A stretch of 64,000 nucleotides of DNA from Phytoseiulus persimilis. Taxonomy: Eukaryota > Arthropoda > Arachnida > Mesostigmata > Phytoseiidae. The notes below the pieces were generated by a model. It saw nothing but the letters and a program-made list of their open reading frames with translations. It was not told the DNA's origin and ran no database searches. A program made the position numbers and the translations under genes. Where the stretch lies: the NCBI GenBank assembly GCA_037576195.1, contig CM075103.1, positions 32,262,723-32,326,722 on the forward strand, in the 5' to 3' direction. Shown piece by piece: positions 44,439-54,439 of the stretch (positions within the stretch are counted from its first letter, which is position 1; each line of letters begins with the position of its first letter).

Positions 44439-44453
44439 GACTCCGAAGGAACC

Positions 44454-44673
44454 AACCAGTGAGTGCGTATGGTCTCTACATGTGTAGATGGATCGACCCT
44501 CGGCTCCCACCATTACCCTCCCGATGCGAGAACTTCAGCTCCTCTGGCCAGGCGAGCACGCAACCCATTATTTCCAGTCCATCCCTCGAGACCTTCCCTT
44601 GTTACGCCTTCGCACAGAACCGTTCAAGCCGCTCCGTTCTTCCCCCGCTAACACAGCGGGCTCATGACTCGAA
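44454..44673. other. spacer between FoldBack-like MULE and Helitron
   Basis: About 220 bp of unique-looking sequence; nothing recognised. Confidence 0.5.
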
Positions 44674-46563
44674 TCCTTACTATATATAATCGGCTTAGTC
44701 TGTCAGTTTGTCAGTTTGTCTGTCAGTTTGTCCGCACTTTTTCTGAAAGACATGAAGGTGATTCTGGGACCAATCTGAACATACTCTCCCGAGTCTGGAG
44801 AGGTGATTCCGGTACGAGTCTGACTATACTTTTCAGAAGCTGGAGGGGTGATTCTAGAACCAATCTGACCATACTTTCCAAAACGTGGAGGGGTGATTCT
44901 AGAACCAATCTGACCATACTTTTCAAAACGTGGAGGGGTGATTCCGGAACCGATCTGACCATTACTTTCCAACTCTGGAGGGGTGATTCCGAGACCAATC
45001 TGAGCATTACTTTCCAACTCTGGAGGGGTGATTCCGAGACCAATCTGAGCATTACTTCCCAACTCTGGAGGGGTGATTCCGAGACCAATCTGAGCATCAC
45101 TTTCCAACTCTGGAGGGGTGATTCCGAGACCAATCTGAGCATTACTTTCCAACTCTGGAGGGGTGATTCCGAGACCAATCTGAGCATTACTTTCCAACTC
45201 TGGAGGGGTGATTCCGAGACCAATCTGAGCATTACTTTCCAACTCTGGAGGGGTGATTCCGAGACCAATCTGAGCATTACTTTCCAACTCTGGAGGGGTG
45301 ATTCCGAGACCAATCTGAGCATTACTTCCCAACTCTGGAGGGGTGATTCCGAGACCAATCTGAGCATTACTTTCCAACTCTGGAGGGGTGATTCCGAGAC
45401 CAATCTGAGCATTACTTCCCAACTCTGGAGGGGTGATTCCCAGACCAATCTGAGCATTACTTTCCAACTCTGGAGGGGTGATTTCGAGACCAATCTGAGC
45501 ATTACTTCCCAACTCCGGAGGGGTGATTCCGAGACCAATCTGAGCATTACTTTCCAACTCTGGAGGGGTGATTCCGAGACCAATCTGAGCATTACTTTCC
45601 AACTCTGGAGGGGTGATTCCGAGACCAATCTGAGCATTACTTTCCAACTCTGGAGGGGTGATTCCGAGACCAATCTGAGCATTACTTCCCAACTCTGGAG
45701 GGGTGATTCCGAGACCAATCTGAGCATTACTTTCCAACTCTGGAGGGGTGATTCCGAGACCAATCTGAGCATTACTTTCCAACTCTGGAGGGGTGATTCC
45801 GAGACCAATCTGAGCATTACTTTCCAACTCTGGAGGGGTGATTCCGAGACCAATCTGAGCATTACTTCCCAACTCTGGAGGGGTGATTCCGAGACCAATC
45901 TGAGCATTACTTTCCAACTCTGGAGGGGTGATTCCGAGACCAATCTGAGCATTACTTTCCAACTCTGGAGGGGTGATTCCGAGACCAATCTGAGCATTAC
46001 TTTCCAACTCTGGAGGGGTGATTCCGGGGTCAATCTGAGCATTACTTCCCAACTCCGGAGGGGTGATTCCGAGACCAATCTGAGCATTACTTCCCAACTC
46101 TGGAGGGGTGATTCCGAGACCAATCTGAGCATTACTTCCCAACTCTGGAGGGGTGATTTCGAGACCAATCTGAGCATTACTTCCCAACTCCGGAGGGGTG
46201 ATTCCGAGACCAATCTGAGCATTACTTCCCAACTCTGGAGGGGTGATTCCGAGACCAATCTGAGCATTACTTTCCAACTCTGGAGGGGTGTTTCCGAGAC
46301 CAATCTGAGCATTACTTTCCAACTCTGGAGGGGTGATTCCGAGACCAATCTGAGCATTACTTTCCAACTCTGGAGGGGTGATTCCGAGACCAATCTGAGC
46401 ATTACTTTCCAACTCTGGAGGGGTGATTCCGGGGTCAATCTGACCATATTTCTCAAAATCAGAATGCTGACCCAGTGAAGGGAGAGAAAAGTGCCTCGAT
46501 GGCAGGGAACGCCGTCCAACCGCGCGCAGCGCGGCCGACTCCAGTCGGCCAAAGGCCGGCTGG
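44674..46563 (+). mobile_element. complete non-autonomous Helitron carrying a minisatellite
   Basis: The 5' end A|TCCTTACTATATATAATCG is a classic Helitron start (TC after a target A at 44673). The 3' end has the hairpin GGCCGACTCCAGTCGGCC at 46533-46550, nine bases later CTGG (46560-46563), then the target T. That meets the TC...hairpin...CTRR rule with AT-target insertion and no duplication. Two further 3' ends (36166 minus, 53668) diverge immediately after CTGG-T, confirming the border. The interior is almost wholly the 45-bp repeat array. No Rep/helicase is present, so it is non-autonomous. Confidence 0.88.
44756..46445 (+). repeat. 45-bp minisatellite, about 37 units
   Basis: Unit AACTCTGGAGGGGTGATTCC plus GAGACCAATCTGAGCATTACTTTCC, 45 bp. 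Central units are nearly identical (mainly TTTCC/TTCCC variants). The first five and the last one or two are diverged, the usual sign of homogenisation by unequal exchange. Because 45 is a multiple of three, long frames stay open in three registers (about 600-700 codons). The plus-strand one reads WRGDSETNLSITFQL repeated. I regard these as by-products, not genes. Confidence 0.93.
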
Positions 46564-47734
46564 TATCTCAATATTTCGGAGCCGTCTTCGACCGCCGCCA
46601 AGACCAAACGTGAACGGGACACATCCATCGGTACAGACGACAAGCCACTGTTATGTAAACATTGCGGCACTATTGCCGTTTCCCAGACATCCAATTTCTC
46701 GGAACGCAGGTACGCAGGAACGGCGTTCCTTTGGTACGCGAGGAACGATATCTTAAGCCTGCGTTCCAAAGCCAGCGAACGCAGGTGATGATGATGATCT
46801 TTGCTGGAAAGACACAAAAACTGTGGATTTCGAAATCACGACCGGGACGAGGAAGGAGATGAAGTCATTTTTGTAGCGCTCGACATTTCCAGTAATATCT
46901 GTCATCGAACCTCCCACGGCAGGTCTCCCGGTTTTCCGGAAAAAATCGAAAAACCAAGTGAATGTCGCTGTATTGCGCTGCAACGGACGGGGTGTCTCGG
47001 CGATCGTCGAAGCGACAGGGAGGAGGGCTCATAGTCGCATGAGCTGCAGAGAAGGGGAAAAGAATTCCCTCAGTAGAGAGTCAGGTTGTCAGATCGATCT
47101 CTTAAATCTTGAAAGCGTCGGGAGGAAGATTTAACACATGGTAAAAACATTGTTTGTCGGCTCAACGAGCTTCGTGGATCTGTTCTCTTACCCACGAGCG
47201 AAATCGAGATAAAATTGAACATATCCAACGAGACCACTCAGAGGCAGTTCGAAAGGCGCTCAACAAGGTCGGAGAGGAACGATCTCCAAAATCGTGGAGC
47301 CACGGGACAAACTTCTAGGACCAATGTGATCCCACTCAATCGGCTCATATTCCACAAAAAGAATACGGAAAACAATGAGACCCGACCAACAAGAATGTTC
47401 GGGGCAATCTGGAAAGCGCCCAGGCGGTCCGATTGCACGAGACTTCTCAGGGTTTCTATGACCGGAGAAAACAGCGGGAACGAGTCAGAGTGCTCCGATA
47501 CACACAGACTGTCTCCTCATCCAGGTTCCACTAGGCAATGCGGTGGACCAATGCGTCCAATAAAAGATGAGAAGACTGCATGTGGGAAAATAAAAACCTC
47601 GCGAGAGATGAGAGAATGAATAAGGAGGAAAAATTGGATGTCTGCCGTTTCCCCTGCCGGCCCGACGCGATAGAGACTCCGCTCTGTGAGCCGGCGGCTT
47701 CCCTCGCCTAGCGGCAGCATGTTGGGAGCCTAGC
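46564..47734. other. unassigned stretch; left 110 bp is a dispersed repeat
   Basis: 46600-46680 matches the dispersed repeat at 31.9-32.0 kb (minus), so the Helitron may have inserted into or beside it. The remainder to 47734 shows no gene or repeat that I recognise. Confidence 0.4.
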
Positions 47735-48099
47735 GGAACACTACCGATTCCGAGACCGATCTGACCATTACTTTCCAAGTCTGGGGGGGGGGTGCTTCCG
47801 GGACCGATCTGACCATTACTTTACAACTCTGGGGGGTGATTCCGAGACCAATCTGACCATTACTTTCCAACTCTGGAGGGGTGATTCGGAGACCAATCTG
47901 AGCATTACTTTCCAAGTCTGGAGGGGTGATTCCGGGACCAATCTGACCATGACTTTCCAACTTTGGAGGGGTGATTCCGGGATTAATCTGACCATACTTT
48001 TTCAAGCCCGGAGGGGTGATTCCGGGACCGATCTGACCATTACAGGGTGACCAGGAATAACGTGAACTTTTTAGCGCAGAAATGCGCTTTTCTTCGGGC

Positions 48100-48250
48100 G
48101 TGTTTACTGGGGTGTAACTGGTAGTGGAACGAAAAAATGGGAACGAAAAAATCGCAGCGGGAGGCCTTTAAGATTCTTTCCGGAGCGAGGGAAATTTGAA
48201 TTCAAGTTGAATTTCATGTGGTGAATCTTGGTGTCTTGTCATAGGTCAAT
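48100..48250 (+). repeat. fold-back repeat arm (as at 19.08-19.19 kb)
   Basis: AAAAATCGCAGCGGGAGGCC onward to GTGGTGAATCTTGGTGTCTT matches 19070-19160 with few changes. Confidence 0.6.
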
Positions 48251-48690
48251 GACAATGAAGTGATGGTGGGTGAGGTAATGTTCAGATTGGTCCCGGAATC
48301 GCCCCTTAGACCTGGGAAAGTAATGGTGAGATCGGTCCCGGAATCACCCCTCCAGCCTCGGAATGTGAAGGTCAGATTGGTCCGGATAGACATCATTTTC
48401 CGTAGTACGGAGTACGGCAAATGTATTTACGTACCACTCCGTTACGGAAATTCATTTTTCGTACCCCGGACCCGAGGATCCTTACTACTTATGATCGGCT
48501 TCGTCTGTCAGTTTGTCCTCGTTCCTCCTGGAATACATGGGGGTGATTCCGGCACCAATCTGACCTTCACTTTTCGAGTGTGGACGGGTGATTCTGGGAC
48601 TAATCCGACAATATTCTTCCGAGTCTGGAGGGGTGATTCCGGGACCGATCTGAACATTACCTCACCTACCATCACTTCATTGTCATTGAC
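48241..48690. repeat. inverted pair of Helitron-type segments with a Helitron 5' end in one arm
   Basis: 48241-48384 is the inverse of about 48545-48690 (ATAGGTCAATGACAATGAAG in both). The second arm starts with A|TCCTTACTACTTATGATCGG at 48479, a Helitron 5' end like that at 44674, followed by repeat units. More reversed units lie at 48830-48925 and 49015-49125. Confidence 0.6.
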
Positions 48691-49205
48691 CTATGCCGGT
48701 TTCACCGCCAGCGCCTAATACACATGTGGCCCCTGTGATCGTCATATGATCCGGCTACCAGCTCACGAGACACTTTTCTCTGAATCTATCTTCTCATTCG
48801 GTTGATTGGTATATGCTGTTATGGTCAGATGGACTCCGGAATCACCTCCTCAGAGTCTAAAAAGTATGGTCAGGTCGATCCTGGACTCACCCCATCAGAC
48901 TCCGAAGAGTATGCTCAGATTGGTCCCGGAATATAACCGAATTCATTTGCCGTACTATTGCCGTACAGTTGAATTCATATAAGAGAATTCATTTGAGAAT
49001 TCACGTAAAATGATGTCTAGTCCCGGAATCACCTCTCCAGACTTGGGAAGTAATGGTCAGATCGGTCCCAGAATCACCCCTCCAGACTTGAAAAGTAAAG
49101 GTCAGATTGGTCCCGGAATCGCTCCAAGAAATCGATGGTCGGTGATCGAACCCCTGGGGCACGGCAATCCATATACTTCAACGAAGTCGCTCAGGGGGTC
49201 CACGG

Positions 49206-49643
49206 TTGACCCCGTGGTCGACAGGTGGAGTTGCTATTCACGAACGCAGAGGAGCACCTACGCAAGCAACTCCCACAATTGCACCAGATCTCATTGATGA
49301 AGATCCTGGTGACATTCATGCCTGTAAAATACTCCTACGTAACCAACTAACCGCCCTTGCGACTGTATATATGAATCCGGGAAAATCGTTCGAACTCATT
49401 GAAGAGTTCCTACTGAAATATGACCATGTTTTGTCCTCTAGTATACAAAACCAGAGAACTTCACCGATTCTATGCGGTGATTTCAATTGGAACCTGAAAG
49501 ACCCCCTCAAAAAGGAAAACGATATCGAATTTATGCGAAATCAATTTGAAAATCTTGAACTAATAACCGATCCTGAGATATTGACAACACGTGGCCGAAC
49601 ATGCATCGATATCATATTCTCGGGAGGCACTCCGGAGCACTGA
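49206..49643 (+). pseudogene. endonuclease/exonuclease/phosphatase-domain fragment
   Basis: Reads TGGVAIHERR, ALATVYMNPGKSFELI, SPILCGDFNWNLKDP (the GDFN motif) and RGRTCIDIIFSGG (the final IDxxF motif). This is the C-terminal two-thirds of an EEP nuclease; the SDH motif is absent because the fragment stops. It differs from both LINE endonucleases in this window. It could come from a LINE or from a Helitron/Helentron, some of which carry such nucleases. It directly follows Helitron-type units. Confidence 0.6.
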
Positions 49644-50060
49644 AGATAGGACCGTCGAAAACAAATTGAGGGGGGATTTGGGCGGAAGCACTCGAGAAAT
49701 TTTGGACACATGCCACCGCCATTGATGAGAAATCTCGATATTGCTGAAGCATTTTCCCCTCTCGAGGGGTTGGGACACCCCTCTCGTTCTTTTGTAGGTG
49801 TTTCAAAACCAGTCCACCGCACTTTCCAATTCATTTATCGACGAATTTTGTCTGTATCCCGGCTTGACGCTAGGTTTTTCGCATTTCTGCGCCCCGGTTC
49901 AACCCGTGGATGAACCGTTCCTGGTTTTTTTTCAAACGAGCTGTAGGTCTCGCTGTGACACGGAGGACAACGAAGTTTGTGACGATGCGTTCAGAAGCCA
50001 TCCATCGATCCCTCACTCCGTGCGTATGGGCTCCAAATTGTTGACATTTTTTCCTCCAGG

Positions 50061-51047
50061 ATGACAAGCAAGCGTTCCCTTATTTTGGAATTACTCCAGC
50101 GGGATTATGCTCAGTGTAACGTGCTCCCAAATTGACCGTGTCGAAAGCAATCCGCAGGTTTCGCGAGCTGGGCCATCATGGAGATGGTCCGGGACGAGGC
50201 AGAAAACCAACCGTGAACAGTCCCAGGAATCGGAACATCCTTGAGGAGAGACTTCAACGAAATCTCCGGAAAATCGCTCGTGAGCTTGGCCTCATACGCG
50301 AATCAGTGCGCCAAATAGCGAAAAATGTTCTTGGCCTCAAGGCCTACAAGCTGAGAAAAGGCCAGCGACTGACCAAAGGTAACAAGCGTATAAGACTGCG
50401 ACGATGCCATGATATCGCCGAGCGGGCCGCAGGTTCGGCATGGGAAGCTATCCTGTTCACTGAAGAGAAGTTGTTCACGATCTAACAGTCTCTCAATCGC
50501 CAGAGCGATCACATTTGGTGTTCGGAGCCGCCTTCGACTCCTCAAATCGTTGAGCACCTCCTAAATCCACAATCAGTCATGGTTTGGGCCGGAATTTGTG
50601 CCACAGGCAAGACACCCTTGGTTTTCGTGCAGTCAGGAGTGTCAAATCGACGCTGAAGTGTACCGCCGTGATATTTCGGGAGCAGTTGTCGCTCCGCGGG
50701 CGCGGGAACATTTCGGTGAAGGTCGCTGGACTTTCCAGCAGGATTCCACGCCCGCTCATCGTGCGAAGGAAACTCAGCAGTGGTGTCGAGCACATTTCCC
50801 AGACTTCATCGTGCTCTGAGTGGCCTCCGTATTCTCCCGACCTGAGCCAATGGATTTCAGTGTTTGGTCAGTTCTACAAGCAAGGGCCTGCGATGAACTG
50901 CACAACACTATGGGCGCCATCAAGCGCTCTCTTCGCCGGGAGCGCGATGGATTATCTTTGAAAGAGCTTCGGCCAATAGCCGCCAACTTCAAGAAACGTT
51001 TGAGCCTCTGTATCCGAGCCCGAGGCGGCCATTTCGAAACCCCTTTG
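50061..51047 (+). pseudogene. Tc1/mariner transposase, broken
   Basis: Begins MTSKRSLILELLQRDYAQ. After a frame change it runs VSKAIRRFRELGHHGDGPGRGRKPTV (HTH and GRGR linker) and KIARELGLIRESVRQIAKN (second HTH). Then ILFTEEKLFTI (first catalytic site, with Glu where Asp is usual), MVWAGICATGKTPL, TFQQDSTPAHRAKE (second Asp) and EWPPYSPDL (third Asp), ending RARGGHFE. Several frame changes and a stop make it inactive. The last residues abut the inserted mariner at 51052. Confidence 0.85.
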
Positions 51048-51625
51048 AATATATTGGGTGGATGCAGAAGTTCTGGGCCCCTTATTTCAATTGCTCATGA
51101 CTCCGCTCCCAGGAGTCGCAGAAAGATAATAAAATATACGAAATGTGCGGAATTCAGTCAGCTTCCAGATGAAATCAACCGAAATGTTCGTCCAAAAGCG
51201 CCGTGCTGAGAGGAGCGATTTTACTGAAAGGGTCGAAATTCGAAAAATCGCTATTTTGCTCTTCCGGCGAAACTAAGATTGAGACCCCCTGTTTCCTCTT
51301 CAGAATCAAAAAGTTCGTCGAAAAATTAGCGGTTCCAGGAAAAAATTAAGCATTTCGGCCACGGCAAAGCGGATATATCGGCTCTCGAAGATTCGATTTT
51401 TTTTTTGGGATTTTTTGGTGACCTTTTTTCCGCCAATTGAACGGTCTCATGGATGGGATACGGTGGAATTGCCCTGGAAACGCTCGTGGCCCTGAAAATG
51501 TTTTCTCAACACAAAGTGATCGGCATGTCTTCCCTCCGAGACAATGAGTTCGATTGCTCCGACAGAGAGAACTTGCTGGCTTTCTCACAAATCGTCACGT
51601 TCTCGTATGCTAGGCTACGAGAACC

Positions 51626-51737
51626 ACCGCCCGCAATGGGATTTGCGAGGCGATAGGGAGTGTTACTGAAGCAATACCGAAAGGTGATCCCAGGACACTT
51701 CTGAGGGCTGGCTGAGAGGTTCAGCCGTAAAACAAAA
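51626..51737 (+). mobile_element. 5'-truncated SINE copy
   Basis: 112 bp matching the 3' part of the SINE at 53252-53513. It ends in the A-rich tail TAAAACAAAA and is flanked by the 13-bp duplication GGCTACGAGAACC (51613-51625 and 51738-51750). Confidence 0.8.
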
Positions 51738-51907
51738 GGCTACGAGAACCGACGCTGTGGGCGAGAGTGATTGGGATTCCATTTTCAGTATCGTTCCACT
51801 CGTGCGACGACCAACAGGTTCTTCCAACGCGCTCATTGCAGTACCGAATCTTTTCTGTTTCCCGTGAAGTTCGTGGGAGTTTCAGAAACTCTAGCCATCA
51901 TCCCGGA

Positions 51908-52445
51908 ATGGCCAACCGAGATCAACTGATCCGGAGCGCAATGCTCTACGAGTTCCTCAAGGGGAATTCAGCGGCGGAGACGAAGCGGCAAATGGAACCC
52001 GTGTTCCGTGAAGCCACTCCGTCTCTTTCCACAGTGGAGAGGTGGTTCGCCAAGTTCCGAGGCGGGAATCAGGACCTGAACGATGAGCCACGATTAGGCC
52101 GACCTGTCGAACTGAGTCAATCGCAGGGGCGTTGTCTTCCACCATGACAACGCTCGACCGCATACCGCTCGGGAAACAAAGGATACATTACGGGAATTCG
52201 GATGGGAAGTTCTGGAGCACCCACCATACTCACCGGACATCGCGCCCTCCGATTACCATCTATTCCGGTCGCTGCAGAACTCGCTGGACGGGAACTCGTT
52301 CAATGACGTTCGCGCGGTGAGGAACCATCTGGTTCATTTCTTCGAAAGGGTGAAAACGTCAGAATTCTCCCGAAGAGGTTTTGAGAAACTTCCTGATCGA
52401 TGGAGAGAAATCGTCGACAGACAGGGCGAGTATATACCCGAATAA
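51908..52445 (+). pseudogene. mariner transposase with central deletion
   Basis: The start MANRDQLIRSAMLYEFLKGNSAAET, WFAKFRGGNQDLNDEPRLGRP is the HTH part. It jumps at about 52115 (and changes frame) to VVFHHDNARPHTARET (second catalytic Asp) and HPPYSPDIAPSDYHLFRSLQ (third Asp), ending GEYIPE at 52445. The middle, with the first catalytic Asp, is missing. The relic is MOS1/irritans-like. Confidence 0.85.
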
Positions 52446-53251
52446 TGGAAAATAAAGAGTGTTTTGCGCAATGGTGTCACCGCACTGAAATGACTCTTCC
52501 GTCGCTGGAGAGACGAAAATGATTCCGACAATCCGACTCTTATTCTAAGGTCTCTTCTTGCAAGGCGAACGACGACGAAGAGTATTGAGGAAACAATTTC
52601 AAGACGCTCCTGAGCGTTTCCAGGGAAATTCCAGCGTATCCCGTCCATGAGACCGTTCAATTGGCGGAAAAAAGGTCACAAAAAAACGCCGATATCTCCG
52701 CTATGCCATGGCCGAAATGCTCAATTTTTTTTTGAAACCGCTCATTTTTTTACGAACTTCATGATTTCGAAGAGAAATTAGGGGGTCATAATCTTAGTTT
52801 CGCCGGAAGTGCAAAATCGCGATTTTCCGAATTTCGACCCTTTCAGTAACATTGCTCCTGTGAGCACGGTGCTTTTGGACGAACATTGCGGTTGATCTGA
52901 AAGCTGACTAAATTCCGCACATTTCGTATATTTTAGTATCTTTCTGCGCCTCCTGGGAGCGGAGTTATGAGCGATTGAAATTAGGGGCCCAGAACTTTTG
53001 CATCCACCCAATAGTTCACCGAGGCCCCCGAGCACACGAATCCGTCGATTTTCTCTCGATGCCCAGTGTCTTTCTTTTTTGACCGCCAATTTCGCGAGTT
53101 CACGTTATTTGTGCTCACCCTGCACTTCCCAACTCTGGAGGGGCGATTCCGAGACCAATCTGACCATTACTTTCCTACTCTGGAGGCGTGATTCCGAGAC
53201 CAATCTGACCATTACTGTCCAACTCTGGAGGGGTGATTCCGGCACCAATCT

Positions 53252-53513
53252 TTGTTTTGCGGCTGGAGCCAGCCCTCAGAAGTGTCCCGGGATCACCTTT
53301 CGGTATTGCTTCAGTAACACTCCCTATCGCCTCGCAAATCCCATTGCGGGCGGTGGGCTTGGGTCTTAAGATGGTTCAGATTTGATTCTGATACGAGTCA
53401 AATCCTCTTCTTACCACATGAGAATTTTTTGTTGTCGGCCGGTGATCGAACCCGCGGTTGCTAGCTTAGCGTGGCACCCAAGGCGTTAGTTTATGCCACA
53501 CGGCCAACGAGCT
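53252..53513 (-). mobile_element. tRNA-derived SINE, full length
   Basis: 262 bp on the minus strand, flanked by the 11-bp duplication GGCACCAATCT (53241-53251 and 53514-53524). The head is tRNA-like with box A TTGGCCGTGTGGCATAA (near 53507-53490) and box B GGGTTCGATCACC (53453-53441), about 40 bases apart. The body of about 170 bp ends in a CAAAACAAA tail. Pol III promoter boxes, A-rich tail and duplications are the standard SINE hallmarks. It lies within the Helitron array. Confidence 0.85.
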
Positions 53514-53668
53514 GGCACCAATCTGACCATTACTCCCCAACTTTGGAGGGGTGATACAGGGACCTATCTGACCATACTTTTCAAAATCATAATGCTGACG
53601 CAGAGAAAAGTGCGTCGATGGCAGGGAGCGCCATCCAACCGCGCGCAGCGCGGCCAAAGACCGGCTGG

Positions 53669-54430
53669 TACGGATAATAATCTACAGTGCTTATATGCGT
53701 ATACGCAGAAATGGAACTACCATAAAATCCGGGAGGTACTACTTCTTCGATAGAAAACATTAAAGGAACTTTTGGCTGTGCTTACATACTCCGTTCCGCC
53801 AACGGTGACAGCCGGAAATACTGTTTTCGTTTCTTGGAGGTGTATCGGCGCACGGAGCCCGTTCGGTCGCTGGCTGGCGGGTGCCGGCTGACGGGATGAG
53901 ATCGAGAAAAGGGGTTTTCCCGATGATGTTTCTTGACTTCGTATCCCTCGGGTCGGGGACCCGGTTCGGGCGCGACAACAATGATCCAAAATGGGAGAAC
54001 AAAAAGACTCGTCGGGTGACGGGTTGTTGCGAAACGTGTTCTACCAAGATGGCGGATCTCATTGGCCAACAGACTATTATCAGCTGTTGCGAGACGTCAC
54101 TCTGAAGGAAAACGGGGAGACAGAGTTGCTCTGCATCCGAACTCCCCGCCAGCTGATGGTGACCGTGCGTCACCGGACGAACCCAGTGCCGAACGACCTC
54201 CTCGTATATTTGACACTTGCAGCTCCGCTTGAGCTTATTTGACAAGCGATTGTTTTAATAAAATGTACATTCCATCCTGAAACTACTCGACTGCTCAATC
54301 TCCCATGTGTGATGTGTTCACCCTGTGTGACATGGATGTAATGTGCTAGACTCTCAGAGCTAGGGCCCATCCGTACGCCACAGCTCCTATGCAGAGGAGC
54401 CAGCAGCTATCCAAGCCAGGAGAGGTGGGA
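53669..54430. other. unassigned stretch with a small open frame and AATAAA
   Basis: Plus-strand codons 53991-54242 are open (MGEQKDSSGDGLL...LTLAAPLELI) and are followed by AATAAA at about 54256-54263, as a last exon might be. I recognise no family and no upstream exon. Confidence 0.3.
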
Positions 54431-54439
54431 TCGGCCAGG

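Larger units (their letters stand above)
40935..44443 (-). mobile_element. FoldBack-like MULE, apparently complete
   Basis: A 3.5 kb element whose two ends are arrays of the same 32-bp repeat in opposite orientation (40936-41246 and 44165-44438). Each outermost end starts CGGTC then ATTTTGGCTT-like sequence. It is flanked by a 10-bp duplication CGAAGGAACC (40925-40934 and 44444-44453). Inside is one intact 475-codon MULE transposase on the minus strand. Inverted ends made of roughly 31-bp tandem repeats, a 9-10-bp duplication and a MULE-clade transposase are exactly the features of Drosophila FB-NOF elements. Intact frame and perfect duplication suggest recent activity. Confidence 0.85.
51054..53011 (+). 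mobile_element. mariner element with about 450-bp inverted repeats, internally deleted
   Basis: Ends TTGGGTGGATGCA-AAGTTCT on both sides, with TA target duplications at 51052-51053 and 53012-53013. The inverted repeats extend from 51054 to about 51515 and from 53011 down to about 52570, far longer than the roughly 30 bp usual for mariner. A SINE (51626-51737) sits just inside the left repeat. The shortened transposase is at 51908-52445. Confidence 0.82.
48043..53122 (+). mobile_element. Tc1/mariner-type element inserted in the Helitron array
   Basis: The left end CAGGGTGACCAGGAATAACG (48043) and the inverse of 53097-53122 (CAGGGTGAGCACAAATAACG) form inverted termini. The target reads ..GACCAT-TA | element | CA-CTTCCCAACTC.., exactly one array unit with a TA target duplicated (right TA decayed to CA). 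The transposase relic is at 50061-51047. The element is swollen by later insertions: fold-back and Helitron fragments at 48.1-49.1 kb, a nuclease fragment, and a mariner at 51054-53011. Confidence 0.75.
47735..53668 (+). mobile_element. second Helitron-type array, split by nested insertions
   Basis: 45-bp-type units at 47740-48042 and again at 53123-53250 and 53514-53590. The end of the element matches the 44.7 kb Helitron (AAAATCATAATGCTGACGCAG to CCGGCTGG|T at 53668). The terminal hairpin is lost by a small deletion. A Tc1-like element (48043-53122) and a SINE (53252-53513) interrupt it. The 5' end was not found; the left border near 47735 is probably a truncation. Confidence 0.65.

Noticed and set aside
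44703-46817. Open frames of 600-700 codons on both strands across the repeat array
   Set aside because: They follow from a 45-bp unit lacking stops in several registers, not from protein selection; the array is a minisatellite.
49130-49205. tRNA-like GGGTTCGATCACC on the minus strand near 49150
   Set aside because: Box B resembles that of the SINE but no convincing box A or target duplication was found.
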